Notes: generated by a model not told the origin, from the letters alone. DNA of 46,338 bases from Tannerella forsythia (GCF_003860135.1 NZ_RQYN01000019.1:1-46338); one strand, 5' to 3'. Positions 1-8,894 are shown, counted from the stretch's first letter. Made by a program: numbers and translations.

Positions 1-153
1 AACTTCTATATAGAGTGCATACCCCTGACAAGGGCCTGTAGGTCCCAAAACTTTTCCCTTGGCTTGATTCGGAGGAAGTGTTTCTTTTTCACACCCCGCT
101 CCTGCTATCAGCAAAAGCAGGGCACCTATCCATAAAATGATTTTTGTCTTCAT
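1..153 (-). CDS. Small lipoprotein, 3' end beyond window
   Basis: The visible part is 51 codons: a signal peptide ending in the lipobox AGAGC (Cys at residue 21), then the start of a mature domain with the pattern GKVLGPTGPCQGYALYIEV. That alternation of short hydrophobic strands suggests a small beta-barrel or OB-like fold, which is inference. Its ATG overlaps the stop of the upstream lipoprotein gene by 4 bp (ATGA), so translation is probably coupled. The signal-peptide DNA contains a 32-nt block (110-141) identical to blocks in two other lipoprotein genes of this cluster. Expected location is the periplasmic or surface face of a membrane. Function unknown; a potempin-like protease inhibitor is possible. 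Confidence 0.75.
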   Translation of the reverse strand, partial: MKTKIILWIGALLLLIAGAGCEKETLPPNQAKGKVLGPTGPCQGYALYIEV

Positions 154-566
154 ATCTTCTTTTTTATGGTTGACAATTTAATAAAGTAAACAGGAGCCCG
201 TTTAATCCACGGCTTGATATATTCGCTACAATCAAAGACTTCTCCACTGATTATAACGGGGAGGCCATCTTCCTTGTATTTTTCAGGAATATCACATCCT
301 TGGGGAGCCATATCACATCCGAGTAGAATGAGATAATGCTCATGCACAAGTTCCTTGTTGTCTAATACAAAAGAAACATGATTGTCCAGTTTTTTATATC
401 GGATGCGGGCGCTCTCATTGTTAAGAGTTGTAATCGGAATCTTCTCTTCCACGCATTCGCATGGACAAGAGATGCGGCTTTCTTCCTCGGAATTTTTTTT
501 CTCACATCCTGCTCCTGCCATCATTATGAGCAGGACGTTTATCCATACAATAATTTTTGTTTTCAT
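150..566 (-). CDS. Small lipoprotein, OB-fold-like
   Basis: A 138-residue precursor with a signal peptide and lipobox AGAGC (Cys21), followed by a short charged linker. The mature part ends with strand-like segments such as GLPVIISGEVFDC and APVYFIKLSTI, a pattern often seen in OB-fold barrels. Several Cys pairs (CPCEC near the N-terminus of the mature chain, then GCDMAPQGCDI) could form disulfides. The gene sits 13 nt downstream of the next lipoprotein gene and overlaps the following one by ATGA, so it belongs to an operon. Its signal-peptide DNA is more diverged than that of its neighbours. Family not recognised with certainty; potempin-like inhibitor is an inference. Confidence 0.8.
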   Translation of the reverse strand: MKTKIIVWINVLLIMMAGAGCEKKNSEEESRISCPCECVEEKIPITTLNNESARIRYKKLDNHVSFVLDNKELVHEHYLILLGCDMAPQGCDIPEKYKEDGLPVIISGEVFDCSEYIKPWIKRAPVYFIKLSTIKKKI

Positions 567-579
567 GTTTTTTTAATGT

Positions 580-900
580 TTAGTTTTTAAATATTTTCTT
601 GACTTCAACTACATTTGGACATGTCTTACTTAGTTGTTTTACCTTAGTACCGTAGATTGTAACAACCGCATTATCATACATTCTAATAGCTTCGCCATTA
701 GAAAGAAAGATTAATTCTAAATCATCATTCTTTCTTTTTAAAATATGTGTTCTTGGAGTACACAAAACTGCTGCTGTCGGGTCATAAATCAATGTTCCCG
801 TTGCAATAATTTCAGACTCGGAATGATCTTTCTTCTCACACCCCACTCCTGCTATCAGCAAAAGCAGGGCACCTATCCATAAAATGATATTCTTTTTCAT
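580..900 (-). CDS. Small lipoprotein, OB-fold-like
   Basis: A 106-residue precursor: signal peptide with lipobox AGVGC (Cys21), mature chain of about 86 residues. It contains strand-like stretches including TGTLIYDPTAAVL, DLELIFLSNGEAI, AVVTIYGTKV and VVEVKKI, with two further Cys. The size and strand order fit a five-stranded OB barrel, by pattern only. It starts one nucleotide after the stop of the upstream gene and is followed 13 nt later by the next lipoprotein, so the four genes look co-transcribed. The signal-peptide DNA at 857-888 is identical over 32 nt to that of two other genes here, whereas the mature parts show no obvious similarity. Confidence 0.8.
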   Translation of the reverse strand: MKKNIILWIGALLLLIAGVGCEKKDHSESEIIATGTLIYDPTAAVLCTPRTHILKRKNDDLELIFLSNGEAIRMYDNAVVTIYGTKVKQLSKTCPNVVEVKKIFKN

Positions 901-901
901 G

Positions 902-1513
902 CTATCGGATTTTAAAATTGATTTTGAAATGAATGTCCTCTATTTCTATATGTTTGTCTCCCGAAGCAGGGAACAATTTAAATTTATGAGAGAAACCGGT
1001 GTAATAATTTCCGGTTTTAAGATGCTCTCTTTTTAGGCTCTTATAATCAAAATCTCCACCTTGAACGATTGATTTTTCAGAATGCAGCCACGCTACTTTG
1101 AAGGTGTAACTGTCGTTATTGTTAAATGGATAAGCTGCTATACCTATATCTGTTTGGGGCAATGCTTCGTAAGATTTTCCAACTATTTTCCCGGAAGAGT
1201 CGGAAACGGAAAAGAAATTGTCCGAATAGGCACATGGATAGGCATTGTAGTACAAATTTTTTCCCGTCTCATTTTTTATCCGGAAATAAAAGCTGAAATT
1301 TTCTCCTTCTTTAAAGACAGTAGCCGGTTTTCCCTGTTCATTAAGCAGACAAAACTTAAAAGCAATACCGTTTATCTTCCGCTCTATAACAGTTTGCTTT
1401 CCATAGGGTGATATCTCCCATAGCTGATCATCATTCTTGTTGCAGCCTGTCATTCCCGCTGTTATCCATAGAAATAACAGGCTTACAAATAATGCTTTTT
1501 TCTTTGTCTTCAT
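902..1513 (-). CDS. Lipoprotein with Ig-like/BsuPI-like beta domain
   Basis: 203 residues from the chosen ATG. A longer open frame reaches 1711, but the start at 1513 gives a proper signal peptide with lipobox GMTGC (Cys24) and excludes an intergenic repeat. The mature part includes FKEGENFSFYFRIKNETGKN and FSVSDSSGKIVG, reminiscent of beta-sandwich domains of the BsuPI or surface-lipoprotein kind. It is the largest and first gene of the tight minus-strand lipoprotein series (1 nt to the next gene). Its signal-peptide DNA differs from that of its neighbours. A 412-bp leader separates it from the lipoprotein gene at 1926-2303. Function unknown. Confidence 0.75.
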   Translation of the reverse strand: MKTKKKALFVSLLFLWITAGMTGCNKNDDQLWEISPYGKQTVIERKINGIAFKFCLLNEQGKPATVFKEGENFSFYFRIKNETGKNLYYNAYPCAYSDNFFSVSDSSGKIVGKSYEALPQTDIGIAAYPFNNNDSYTFKVAWLHSEKSIVQGGDFDYKSLKREHLKTGNYYTGFSHKFKLFPASGDKHIEIEDIHFKINFKIR

Positions 1514-1925
1514 ATCTTTTTTTAAAAGTTTATACTTGTTTTCCGCGTTCCGGATATTTCTTTTAGGCTGCGCCTCCGGTGCGGTTTGCGAGGTGCATCG
1601 GCTTGTCTGCGAGGAGAAATCTTGTTTATCCCTTCCATTGTTTGTCTGGTAAAGTTCATAAAAAGATGCATTATCAAATGTTTCTTTGTATATGATACAA
1701 AAAAGGCACAAAACGCTGCTGAATCAAATGTTATTTTTTTCACTCGCGAGACTTTTTATTTCTTTTGCTACGTTTTTAATTGTCAGTCAGCGTTCAGCTA
1801 TCAGCATTCAGCCAACAATCAAAACAAATCAACGATTAAACAACTCAACATTTAATAAAGGTCCACAGTACCTCATAATTCGTAATCTATCTATTTAGTT
1901 TAGTATCTTTCATGATGACCTGTAT
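1514..1925. other. Intergenic leader of lipoprotein genes
   Basis: No gene is supported here. The stretch holds one copy of a 65-bp repeat (1541-1605) just upstream of the lipoprotein start, and a low-complexity segment (about 1781-1886). That segment carries AGCTATCAGC, CAGCCAACAA, AACAACTCAAC and ATTCGTAAT motifs that recur at about 32860-33034. I see no clear TAnnTTTG promoter for the downstream gene. Confidence 0.6.
1541..1605 (-). repeat. 65-bp intergenic repeat, copy A
   Basis: Matches 2335-2399 at about 62 of 65 positions. It contains an inverted repeat, GCGCCTC with GAGGTGC (GAGGCGC in copy B), separated by 13 nt. Each copy lies about 30 nt upstream of a lipoprotein start codon, so it would be in the 5' leader of the minus-strand transcripts. 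Confidence 0.85.
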
Positions 1926-2303
1926 TTATATTTTGCGAAATTCAAAAATATCACCGTCTGATACGGCATTATCTATTAACCGTAATTGATGTTGGTTGAT
2001 ACTAAACTCATACGATTTACCATTTATTATAATCACTTTTTCAGATGTAAGTGAATATTTATATGTGCCTTCGGATAAAAATGGAGCAGGAGATAATGTT
2101 GTTTTAACCTCAACTAATCCGTTAGAATAAAAAATACACAAGACTTCATTGATTTCAAACGTTTTCTCTTCGGAAAAACCTCCTTGTTTTTTAATTAAAC
2201 TCCATTTTCCTTCTATTGAAGATGCTTGATCTTTCTTCTCGCACCCCGCTGCTGCTGTTAGCAAAAGCAGGGCACCTATCCATAAAATGATTTGCTGTTT
2301 CAT
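1926..2303 (-). CDS. Small lipoprotein, lipocalin-like up-and-down barrel
   Basis: A 125-residue precursor with a signal peptide and lipobox AAAGC (Cys21). The mature chain begins IEGKWSLIKKQGGF and continues as alternating beta strands (GTYKYSLTSEKVIIINGKSY, HQLRLIDN, DIFEFRKI). The GxW opening and strand pattern are typical of Bacteroidetes lipocalin-like small lipoproteins, about 100 residues after the Cys. It is the promoter-proximal member of the lipoprotein cluster, with a TAnnTTTG element at 2453-2460. Its signal-peptide DNA (2260-2291) is identical over 32 nt to that of the genes at 580-900 and 1-153. In Tannerella, eight-stranded up-and-down barrels occur among potempin protease inhibitors; whether this is one is untested. 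Confidence 0.8.
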   Translation of the reverse strand: MKQQIILWIGALLLLTAAAGCEKKDQASSIEGKWSLIKKQGGFSEEKTFEINEVLCIFYSNGLVEVKTTLSPAPFLSEGTYKYSLTSEKVIIINGKSYEFSINQHQLRLIDNAVSDGDIFEFRKI

Positions 2304-2334
2304 GTTTTTCTATTTTTAAAAATTGATAATTGAT

Positions 2335-2399
2335 TTCCGCGTTTCGGATATTTCTTTTACGCTGCGCCTCCGGTGCGGTTTGCGAGGCGCATCGGCTTG
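2335..2399 (-). repeat. 65-bp intergenic repeat, copy B
   Basis: Second copy of the element at 1541-1605, with a perfect 7-bp inverted repeat GCGCCTC/GAGGCGC around a 13-nt loop. It lies between the promoter at 2453-2460 and the start codon at 2303, so it should be transcribed as leader RNA. Confidence 0.85.
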
Positions 2400-2452
2400 C
2401 CGGGTGAAGTATCGGTCGTTTTCCATAGTGTTGTTTTTTTGTTATGGTACGA

Positions 2453-2460
2453 CAAAGGTA
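2453..2460 (-). promoter_or_regulatory. Bacteroidetes -7 element, lipoprotein gene
   Basis: The minus strand reads TACCTTTG, matching TAnnTTTG. A TTTG about 21 nt further upstream fits the -33 element. Confidence 0.65.
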
Positions 2461-2683
2461 TCAACGTTTTTTGATAACATGCAAATATTTTGCCTGTTTC
2501 TTTTGATGCCCGGGAAATAGAGCGTTTAGTTATGGTGTTAAATAATCAATATTTCAACGCCTGTAAGGATATTCTAAGGAGATAAATAAGCAAATCCATA
2601 GAATACAGACACCATAAATCTTCCATTTTTAAACAGCGCCTTAGATAATCTCATGAAAAAAGTTCATATTCGTTTTTTGTACC

Positions 2684-2691
2684 TATATTTA
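2684..2691 (+). promoter_or_regulatory. Possible -7 element for GH30-GH2 genes
   Basis: TATATTTA differs from TAnnTTTG at one position and lies 22 nt upstream of the GH30 ATG. Weak on its own. Confidence 0.35.
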
Positions 2692-2712
2692 CGCCATATT
2701 TAAATAGATGGT

Positions 2713-4173
2713 ATGAAAAAAATGTATCAATGGCTATGTGGGGTACTCCTCGCAGGGATAGGAATGTGCGGTTGCGAATTTCAGTCTGTAGAAACAGTCG
2801 ATTTGTTTACGACAACGTCCGACCGTACCAAAGAGTTCGCTTATGAAATCATTTCGTTTCATGAAGAAGATCTGAAAGATACAGATAGGCTTATTACGCT
2901 CGATACGGCAGTGCGTTATCAGACGATGGACGGTTTCGGGGCTGCTCTCACAGGTTCGACAGCCTATAACCTGATGCGGATGACACCGGAAGACCGTTCG
3001 GCCTTCCTTTATGAAACGTTCTCCCCCGACAAGATGGGATTCAGCTATGTACGTATTTCGATCGGTTGTTCCGATTTTTCGCTGAGCGAATATACATGTT
3101 GCGATAAGAAAGGCATTGAACATTTTTCGCTGACGGCCGAAGAAACCATGTACGTCATGCCTGTCCTGAAAGAAATTTTGCGAATCAATCCGTCGTTGAA
3201 AGTGATGGGTTCGTCGTGGACTTGTCCGACTTGGATGAAAATCTCCGACCTGAAAACGAAGCGCGTCTTCCGTTCATGGACCGGTGGACATCTCAATCCA
3301 CTGTATTACAACGATTATGCTACATATTTCGTAAAATGGATACAGGCCTTTGAGAAAGAAGGCATTCCAATTTATGCCATTACCCCTCAGAATGAACCGC
3401 TGAATCGAGGGAACTCGGCTTCTCTGTTTATGGGATGGCGTGAACAGCTCACATTCGTGAAAACGGCGCTCGGCCCGAAGTTCAACGCTTCCGGACTGAA
3501 AACAAAAATTTATGTTTTCGATCACAATTACGATTACGATCGAATGGAAGATCAGCAGGATTATCCGCTACATCTTTACGCCGATACCGAAGCGGCGTCC
3601 TACATTGCCGGGGCGGCATATCATCATTATTCGGGCGATAAAAGCGAACTGAACCGCATTCACGCGGCTTACCCCGATAAAGAGCTGGTATTTACCGAAG
3701 CGTCCATCGGCGAATGGAATGACGGGCACAATTTCCGGACGCGTCTGCTCGAAGATATGCGCGAAATCGGACTGGGAACGGTGAATAATCACTGTAAGGG
3801 GGTTATTGTCTGGAACCTGATGCTCGATAGCGGACAGGGACCTAACCGTGAAGGTGGCTGTCGGAACTGTTACGGGGCTGTTGATATCGATACGACGAAT
3901 TATAAAACCATCACTCGCAACTCGCATTATTTTGTGATTGCACATTTGGCATCGGTCGTGAAGCCCGGAGCCGTGCGTATCGGAATCGAAGGCAAATTAC
4001 CGGAAGGGGTTACAGGCAGTGCTTTTCTGAATCCGAACGGTAGTTGTGCTTTCGTCGTAATGAATGAATCTTCAGCTCCCTGTACGTTTTTCATGGGCGA
4101 AGGCGAGCGTTTGATCCGGTGTAATCTGCCGGGCAGTTCTATAGTCTCCTACCGATGGAACGATAAACCATAA
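2713..4173 (+). CDS. GH30 family glycosidase (glucosylceramidase-like), lipoprotein
   Basis: 486 residues, normal for GH30. The N-terminus is a lipoprotein-type signal with Cys21. The (beta/alpha)8 domain shows the family signatures YQTMDGFGAALTGSTAYNL near residue 70 and SSWTCPTWMK near 168. The acid/base Glu is in ITPQNEPLN (E228) and the nucleophile Glu in LVFTEASIGEW (E329). A short beta domain closes the protein. GH30 enzymes of this type in Bacteroidetes cleave beta-glucosidic bonds, for example beta-1,6-glucan or glucosylceramide; the exact substrate cannot be read from sequence. It is 19 bp upstream of a GH2 gene, so the two probably act on the same glycan at or outside the outer membrane or in the periplasm. 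No SusC/SusD pair is present beside them. Confidence 0.92.
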   Translation: MKKMYQWLCGVLLAGIGMCGCEFQSVETVDLFTTTSDRTKEFAYEIISFHEEDLKDTDRLITLDTAVRYQTMDGFGAALTGSTAYNLMRMTPEDRSAFLYETFSPDKMGFSYVRISIGCSDFSLSEYTCCDKKGIEHFSLTAEETMYVMPVLKEILRINPSLKVMGSSWTCPTWMKISDLKTKRVFRSWTGGHLNPLYYNDYATYFVKWIQAFEKEGIPIYAITPQNEPLNRGNSASLFMGWREQLTFVKTALGPKFNASGLKTKIYVFDHNYDYDRMEDQQDYPLHLYADTEAASYIAGAAYHHYSGDKSELNRIHAAYPDKELVFTEASIGEWNDGHNFRTRLLEDMREIGLGTVNNHCKGVIVWNLMLDSGQGPNREGGCRNCYGAVDIDTTNYKTITRNSHYFVIAHLASVVKPGAVRIGIEGKLPEGVTGSAFLNPNGSCAFVVMNESSAPCTFFMGEGERLIRCNLPGSSIVSYRWNDKP

Positions 4174-4192
4174 AACAAATATAAATAGTAAG

Positions 4193-6703
4193 ATGAAACG
4201 AAAATGGATAGCAGGTCTTATGACCGGATGTATGGCACTGAGTATGGCGACAGCACAAGTGCGAACAGAAACATTATTGGAAAAAAATTGGCGGTTTACA
4301 CGAACGGACGATGCTCGATCGGCCGAACCGGGTTTTGACGACAGCCGATGGCAACAAGTGACGGTACCGCACGATTGGGCGATTTACGGCCCATTCAGCA
4401 TCCATCACGACAAACAGGAAGTAGCTATCACGCAGGATGGTCAGAAAGAGGCCATGGAGCATGCCGGACGAACGGGAGGACTGCCTTTCGTCGGAGTCGG
4501 CTGGTACCGTACGACGTTTCAACTGGCGGCATCCGCGCAGAGACAGCGTGTCATTCTTCTCTTCGACGGTGCGATGAGCAACGCACGCGTTTATGTAAAC
4601 GGTCACGAAGTCGGACACTGGCCCTACGGATATAATTCCTTTTATTTCGATGTAACAGACAACATCAACCGCGAGGGTAGCAATACGTTGGCCGTACGGC
4701 TCGAAAACAAGCCGGAATCTTCACGCTGGTATCCGGGAGCAGGTATTTATCGCCATGTACACCTGATCACGATGGACGATGTGCATCTTCCGTTATGGGG
4801 CACACAGATCATGACCCCTGTCGTGCGTAAACAAAATGCCAAAGTCGTATTCCGTACGCAGCTGACGTATCCTTCCTCGACACGTGGCGAGTTACGATTG
4901 GAAACGGAAATCCGCACGCCCGACGGACGGGAACTCGGGGTCGTTTCGTCGAAAATCGACACGTCTTTGCTGGTGGATGGATGTACGGAAACTTCGCTGT
5001 GGATCAACGATCCGTTGCTCTGGACACCCGAAACGCCATCGCTTTATACGGCGGTGACAAGGCTCTACCTTGATAATGTGTTGAAAGACGAGCAGACCGG
5101 TCGATTCGGTATCCGCTCGCTCGAAATCCGTCCGAACGACGGTTTCTACCTGAACGGAGTGAAAACATTCTTTCGAGGTGTATGCAATCATCACGATTTG
5201 GGACCGTTGGGAGCAGCAGTCAACGACGCAGCGATCCGCCGACAGATACGCATCCTCAAAGACATGGGTTGCAATGCCATCCGCACATCGCACAATATGC
5301 CGGCACCCGAACTGATCGAGGCCTGCGACGAGATGGGAATGATGGTTATGGTAGAGAGCTTCGACGAATGGAAGACGCCCAAGTGCCGGAATGGATATAA
5401 CCTTTTCTACGACGAATGGATGGAAAAAGATTTGGTGAATCTGGTGCGCCGTTATCGTAATCATCCGAGCGTCGTGATGTGGTGTGTCGGTAACGAGGTA
5501 CCTGATCAGGTAGCGCCCGGTGGCGTTTATCTCGCCCGAAGGATGCAGGATATCTGTCATCGCGAAGACCCTACTCGCACGGTAACAGCGGGGATGGATC
5601 AGGGATCGGCCATCATCAATAATAATTTTGCTGCTACGTTCGATGTCGTAGGCATGAATTATCGCCTGAAAGCCTATGATGAAGCCTACGAAAAACTACC
5701 ACAGCAAATCATTCTGGGGAGCGAAACGGCGTCGACCGTCAGCTCGCGCGGTGTCTATAAATTCCCGGTCGAGCGTAAAGCGATGGCACGTTACGAAGAT
5801 CATCAGAGCAGCAGTTACGATGTGGAGCATTGCAACTGGTCAAGCCTTCCGGAAGACGACTTTATACAGCACGAAGATCGTCCCTACTGCATCGGCGAAT
5901 TTGTATGGACCGGATTCGATTACCTCGGCGAACCGACCCCTTACTACAGCGACTGGCCCAACCACAGCTCACTGTTCGGAATCATTGATTTAGCCGGTAT
6001 TCCCAAAGATCGCTATTATCTGTATCGCAGTCATTGGAACAAGAAAGAGGAAACGTTGCATATCCTTCCGCACTGGACGTGGCCGGGACGTGAGGGAGAA
6101 GTTACTCCGGTTTTTGTTTACACGAACTACCCGTCGGCCGAGTTGTTTATCAACGGAGTCAGTCAGGGCAAACGATCGAAAGACATGACCGTAACGCAGG
6201 AGAACAGCAATACTCCGGAAGACGCCGCTTCGTTCACTCGCCAGAAGCGTTATCGGCTGATGTGGATGGATACGAAATACGAGCCGGGCACCGTGAAAGT
6301 GGTGGCTTATGACGATAACGGCAAGACTGTGGCCGAAAAAGAAATGCACACGGCGGGCAAACCGCATCGAATTGAGTTGTCGGCCGACCGCACTTCGTTG
6401 CAAGCCGATGGCAAAGACCTCTCATTCATCACGGTAAGAGTTGTCGATAAGGACGGTAACTTATGCCCCGAAGCCGATAAAATGATTCGTTTTAAGGTGA
6501 AGGGGGCAGGTTCGTACCGCGCGGCAGCCAACGGCGATGTAACTTGCTTACAACCGTTTCATCTGCCCGAAATGCCGCTCTTCAAAGGCATGTTGACGGC
6601 CATCGTACAGTCGGGAGAGAAAGCGGGAACGATTACGTTCGAAGCATCGGCCAAAGGGATAAAAGGAGCGGTATTACATTTGGAAAGTCATCCGAGCGAA
6701 TAA
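4193..6703 (+). CDS. GH2 family beta-galactosidase-like exo-glycosidase
   Basis: 836 residues. A signal peptide ends near ATAQ (residue 22). Order of parts: sugar-binding jelly-roll domain (about 25-190, with GVGWYRTTF and YVNGHEVGHWPYGYNSF), immunoglobulin-like domain (about 195-300), TIM barrel, DUF4982-like segment (YTNYPSAELFINGVSQGKRS) and a C-terminal GH2 domain beginning near IELSADRTSLQADG. The likely acid/base is E435 (CVGNEVPD) and the nucleophile E511 (ILGSETAS). Such enzymes release terminal beta-galactose or beta-glucuronic acid; the substrate here is not determined. It is co-directional and 19 bp after the GH30 gene. Its 3' end overlaps the convergent TPR gene by 16 bp. Confidence 0.92.
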   Translation: MKRKWIAGLMTGCMALSMATAQVRTETLLEKNWRFTRTDDARSAEPGFDDSRWQQVTVPHDWAIYGPFSIHHDKQEVAITQDGQKEAMEHAGRTGGLPFVGVGWYRTTFQLAASAQRQRVILLFDGAMSNARVYVNGHEVGHWPYGYNSFYFDVTDNINREGSNTLAVRLENKPESSRWYPGAGIYRHVHLITMDDVHLPLWGTQIMTPVVRKQNAKVVFRTQLTYPSSTRGELRLETEIRTPDGRELGVVSSKIDTSLLVDGCTETSLWINDPLLWTPETPSLYTAVTRLYLDNVLKDEQTGRFGIRSLEIRPNDGFYLNGVKTFFRGVCNHHDLGPLGAAVNDAAIRRQIRILKDMGCNAIRTSHNMPAPELIEACDEMGMMVMVESFDEWKTPKCRNGYNLFYDEWMEKDLVNLVRRYRNHPSVVMWCVGNEVPDQVAPGGVYLARRMQDICHREDPTRTVTAGMDQGSAIINNNFAATFDVVGMNYRLKAYDEAYEKLPQQIILGSETASTVSSRGVYKFPVERKAMARYEDHQSSSYDVEHCNWSSLPEDDFIQHEDRPYCIGEFVWTGFDYLGEPTPYYSDWPNHSSLFGIIDLAGIPKDRYYLYRSHWNKKEETLHILPHWTWPGREGEVTPVFVYTNYPSAELFINGVSQGKRSKDMTVTQENSNTPEDAASFTRQKRYRLMWMDTKYEPGTVKVVAYDDNGKTVAEKEMHTAGKPHRIELSADRTSLQADGKDLSFITVRVVDKDGNLCPEADKMIRFKVKGAGSYRAAANGDVTCLQPFHLPEMPLFKGMLTAIVQSGEKAGTITFEASAKGIKGAVLHLESHPSE

Positions 6704-8829
6704 CGCAACTGATCCATGAGTAAAGGCATTTCCGACGGTTTGATACCGGCGCGTATCAGGTCGGGAATGTCTTCCTTTAATAATTCTTGAAACGCCTTAA
6801 AATCGCCGGCGGCAGCTACCGATTGCTTATATCGTTCAAGGGCTCCTTTCATATTCTGTACGGCCCATTCGGTATGTCCGGCATTGAGAAAATCCTGCGC
6901 CTGAGGTTGTTGACCGTCAATAATTTTCCGGTAATAATTACGTGCCTGATCATATTTCCCGATCAGGAACGAACACCACGCGACGGCCCGTTGCGCCTTG
7001 CCGTTGTCGGGACTGATATAATCTACCTTGAAATAATATTTCAAGGCTTCGTGATAGTTTTTCTGCTCCAAATAACAATGTCCGATATTCATCAGGATGG
7101 AAAGATTGTCCGGCTCACGTTGGTCGTAGCGAAGGAAGAACTTCAAGGCCTCTTCGGGCTGTTTCAACGTACGGTAGCACCCGGCAATGCGGCGGATCAG
7201 CCATTGGCTTTCCGGATTCAGCATCTCCGAACGCAGGTAGTCGCGAAGAGCTCCTTGTATATCGCCGGTCATCTGTCGGCAATAGCCCGATTTCTGATAC
7301 AGCATCTCATCGCCTGCACCTTGTTCGATCAGGGAGTTGTAAATCGTCAAAGCATCCTCGAAATATCCTTTTCGGAGGTAAAACTCGGCAATTTGCGATA
7401 ACGTTTCGGTATCCGAAACGTAAGGTTTCAACATGGCGAGATGATGAAAATCGAGTTTTTCGTTGAAGATGTCGTCGAAATCGGAATGTCGGGGATACAG
7501 TTTGTAGAAACGGTAAAGGTTCTGAATATACAAGCCGATGATATTTTCGGCTTTCGTGAGTCTGTTTTTCAGTTCTCGGGTCTGCTGTTCGTTCATCTGA
7601 TTGATTTGTCCGTCAAGCTGATGAAGAATCATTTTTCGATGTGATTCGGGTATTTGCAGCAGGCTGAAGTAAAGCGAATATTTATCGGAGTCGCACATAA
7701 ACGACGCTTGCAATAGCGTGTCGAGTGTCCCCACACCGGTATTCACTCCGTCTTTCAGCGCGGAATGTTCGGTCGAAAACGGCAGAAACCAGTGGCCGAT
7801 CTCCCGGAAGAACGGGAAATGCTTGAGATGAATGAATGTCGAGTGCATCACATCAATACCTTCTTCCTGCATTTCGGTGTACTCTTCGAGCCATTTCGAG
7901 AGTTTGTCGCTTTTCCATTCCGGATTCATCTCATCGCCCGAAAGCTCCGTGATGAGATCAGACCATGAAGCCCCCGGATTGATTTTAGGGCGTAGTCTCA
8001 TCATCTCCGGAATAATTTCTTCCTGCAGTTTATGCGATACTTTCTCTGTCTCACGCGCGAGGATAAAGCGGAGAATGATGGTCAGTAGGAGTCGTTTGAA
8101 ATCAGGTGCTTCGGCCAACAGTCCGAGCCGACGTTCCATCTCCGGATAAAACGCGATGCGCCGGCGATAAGTGTACAGTGTCAAACAGATGGCAATCAGC
8201 GCACGGATACGAATGGTTTCGTCGGACGTAGACGAAGCCGCATCGAACAGCAGCAGCAGCTTCTCCTTGTCGAATGTCTCTTGCAGACCGAGCCAAAGAG
8301 CCGAAACGATCTGACTTCTGGCTGCCGACGGATAGTGAGCATCGGCCAGTGCTTCCCGAACAGCAACGACGATCTCTTGCGAGAGAAAAGTTGTTGTCCA
8401 GAGATGTCCGAACAGACGGTTTACGGAGGCCTCGTACGCTTCCGTTTCTCCGGCCTCGGCATAGAACGGAGTTTGTTTAAGCAGGGTGCCGGTCTCGACG
8501 GGCTGAAGCATCAGCGTACGACGGACGGCATAATAGGTGGCGGGAGAAATATCTGCCAAAAGTTCATGTCGCAGTCGATCTGTCAGCTCGTATGTTTGCG
8601 TCCGGATACCTGCGTAAATCTGTTCCTGCATAGGGTCTCCCGAACCTTCTATATAGTAACGGAGCATGTATTGATACGTCTCCTGTAATTCGTCGAGTTT
8701 GTTTTGATAAGTATACGTCTGTGAACCGGCGATCAGCCCTTGAAGCGTGTCAAAGGCTGTCTTGAGCGCTCCCCGATCGAGCGCTTCCGTCGTACGTGCA
8801 CAAGCGGTCTGTATCTCTTGTATTGTCAT
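6688..8829 (-). CDS. TPR-repeat protein, cytoplasmic
   Basis: 713 residues from the ATG at 8829. The longer open frame to 8919 is rejected because it would run across both divergent promoters. There is no signal peptide or membrane segment. The N-terminal half is alpha-helical without a recognised domain. From about residue 450 onward there are tandem tetratricopeptide repeats (for example [20 protein letters not shown] and [20 protein letters not shown]). TPR arrays hold proteins together, but the partner is unknown. It is divergent from lepA, with its own TACCTTTG element, and overlaps the end of the GH2 gene by 16 bp in convergent orientation. Large TPR proteins of this kind are common in Bacteroidales and mostly uncharacterised. 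Confidence 0.85.
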   Translation of the reverse strand: MTIQEIQTACARTTEALDRGALKTAFDTLQGLIAGSQTYTYQNKLDELQETYQYMLRYYIEGSGDPMQEQIYAGIRTQTYELTDRLRHELLADISPATYYAVRRTLMLQPVETGTLLKQTPFYAEAGETEAYEASVNRLFGHLWTTTFLSQEIVVAVREALADAHYPSAARSQIVSALWLGLQETFDKEKLLLLFDAASSTSDETIRIRALIAICLTLYTYRRRIAFYPEMERRLGLLAEAPDFKRLLLTIILRFILARETEKVSHKLQEEIIPEMMRLRPKINPGASWSDLITELSGDEMNPEWKSDKLSKWLEEYTEMQEEGIDVMHSTFIHLKHFPFFREIGHWFLPFSTEHSALKDGVNTGVGTLDTLLQASFMCDSDKYSLYFSLLQIPESHRKMILHQLDGQINQMNEQQTRELKNRLTKAENIIGLYIQNLYRFYKLYPRHSDFDDIFNEKLDFHHLAMLKPYVSDTETLSQIAEFYLRKGYFEDALTIYNSLIEQGAGDEMLYQKSGYCRQMTGDIQGALRDYLRSEMLNPESQWLIRRIAGCYRTLKQPEEALKFFLRYDQREPDNLSILMNIGHCYLEQKNYHEALKYYFKVDYISPDNGKAQRAVAWCSFLIGKYDQARNYYRKIIDGQQPQAQDFLNAGHTEWAVQNMKGALERYKQSVAAAGDFKAFQELLKEDIPDLIRAGIKPSEMPLLMDQLRYSLG

Positions 8830-8857
8830 CTGTTTTCCGAAAGAGCAAAAGCCATGC

Positions 8858-8865
8858 CAAAGGTA
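8858..8865 (-). promoter_or_regulatory. -7 element for the TPR gene
   Basis: The minus strand reads TACCTTTG, 29 nt upstream of the ATG at 8829. It supports that start over the longer frame. Confidence 0.65.
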
Positions 8866-8886
8866 TGAAAATTTTCCTGAAATTCG

Positions 8887-8894
8887 TATCTTTG
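8887..8894 (+). promoter_or_regulatory. -7 element for lepA
   Basis: TATCTTTG, 24 nt upstream of the lepA ATG. It lies back to back with the TPR promoter. Confidence 0.65.

Larger units (their letters stand above)
2304..2712. other. Divergent intergenic region
   Basis: The region separates the minus-strand lipoproteins from the plus-strand glycosidases. It holds the second 65-bp repeat copy (2335-2399), the lipoprotein promoter (2453-2460) and a weaker promoter-like element for the GH30 gene (2684-2691). No coding region is supported. Confidence 0.6.

Noticed and set aside
1514-1711. N-terminal extension of the lipoprotein at 902-1513
   Set aside because: It would place 66 residues in front of a good signal peptide and translate the 65-bp intergenic repeat.
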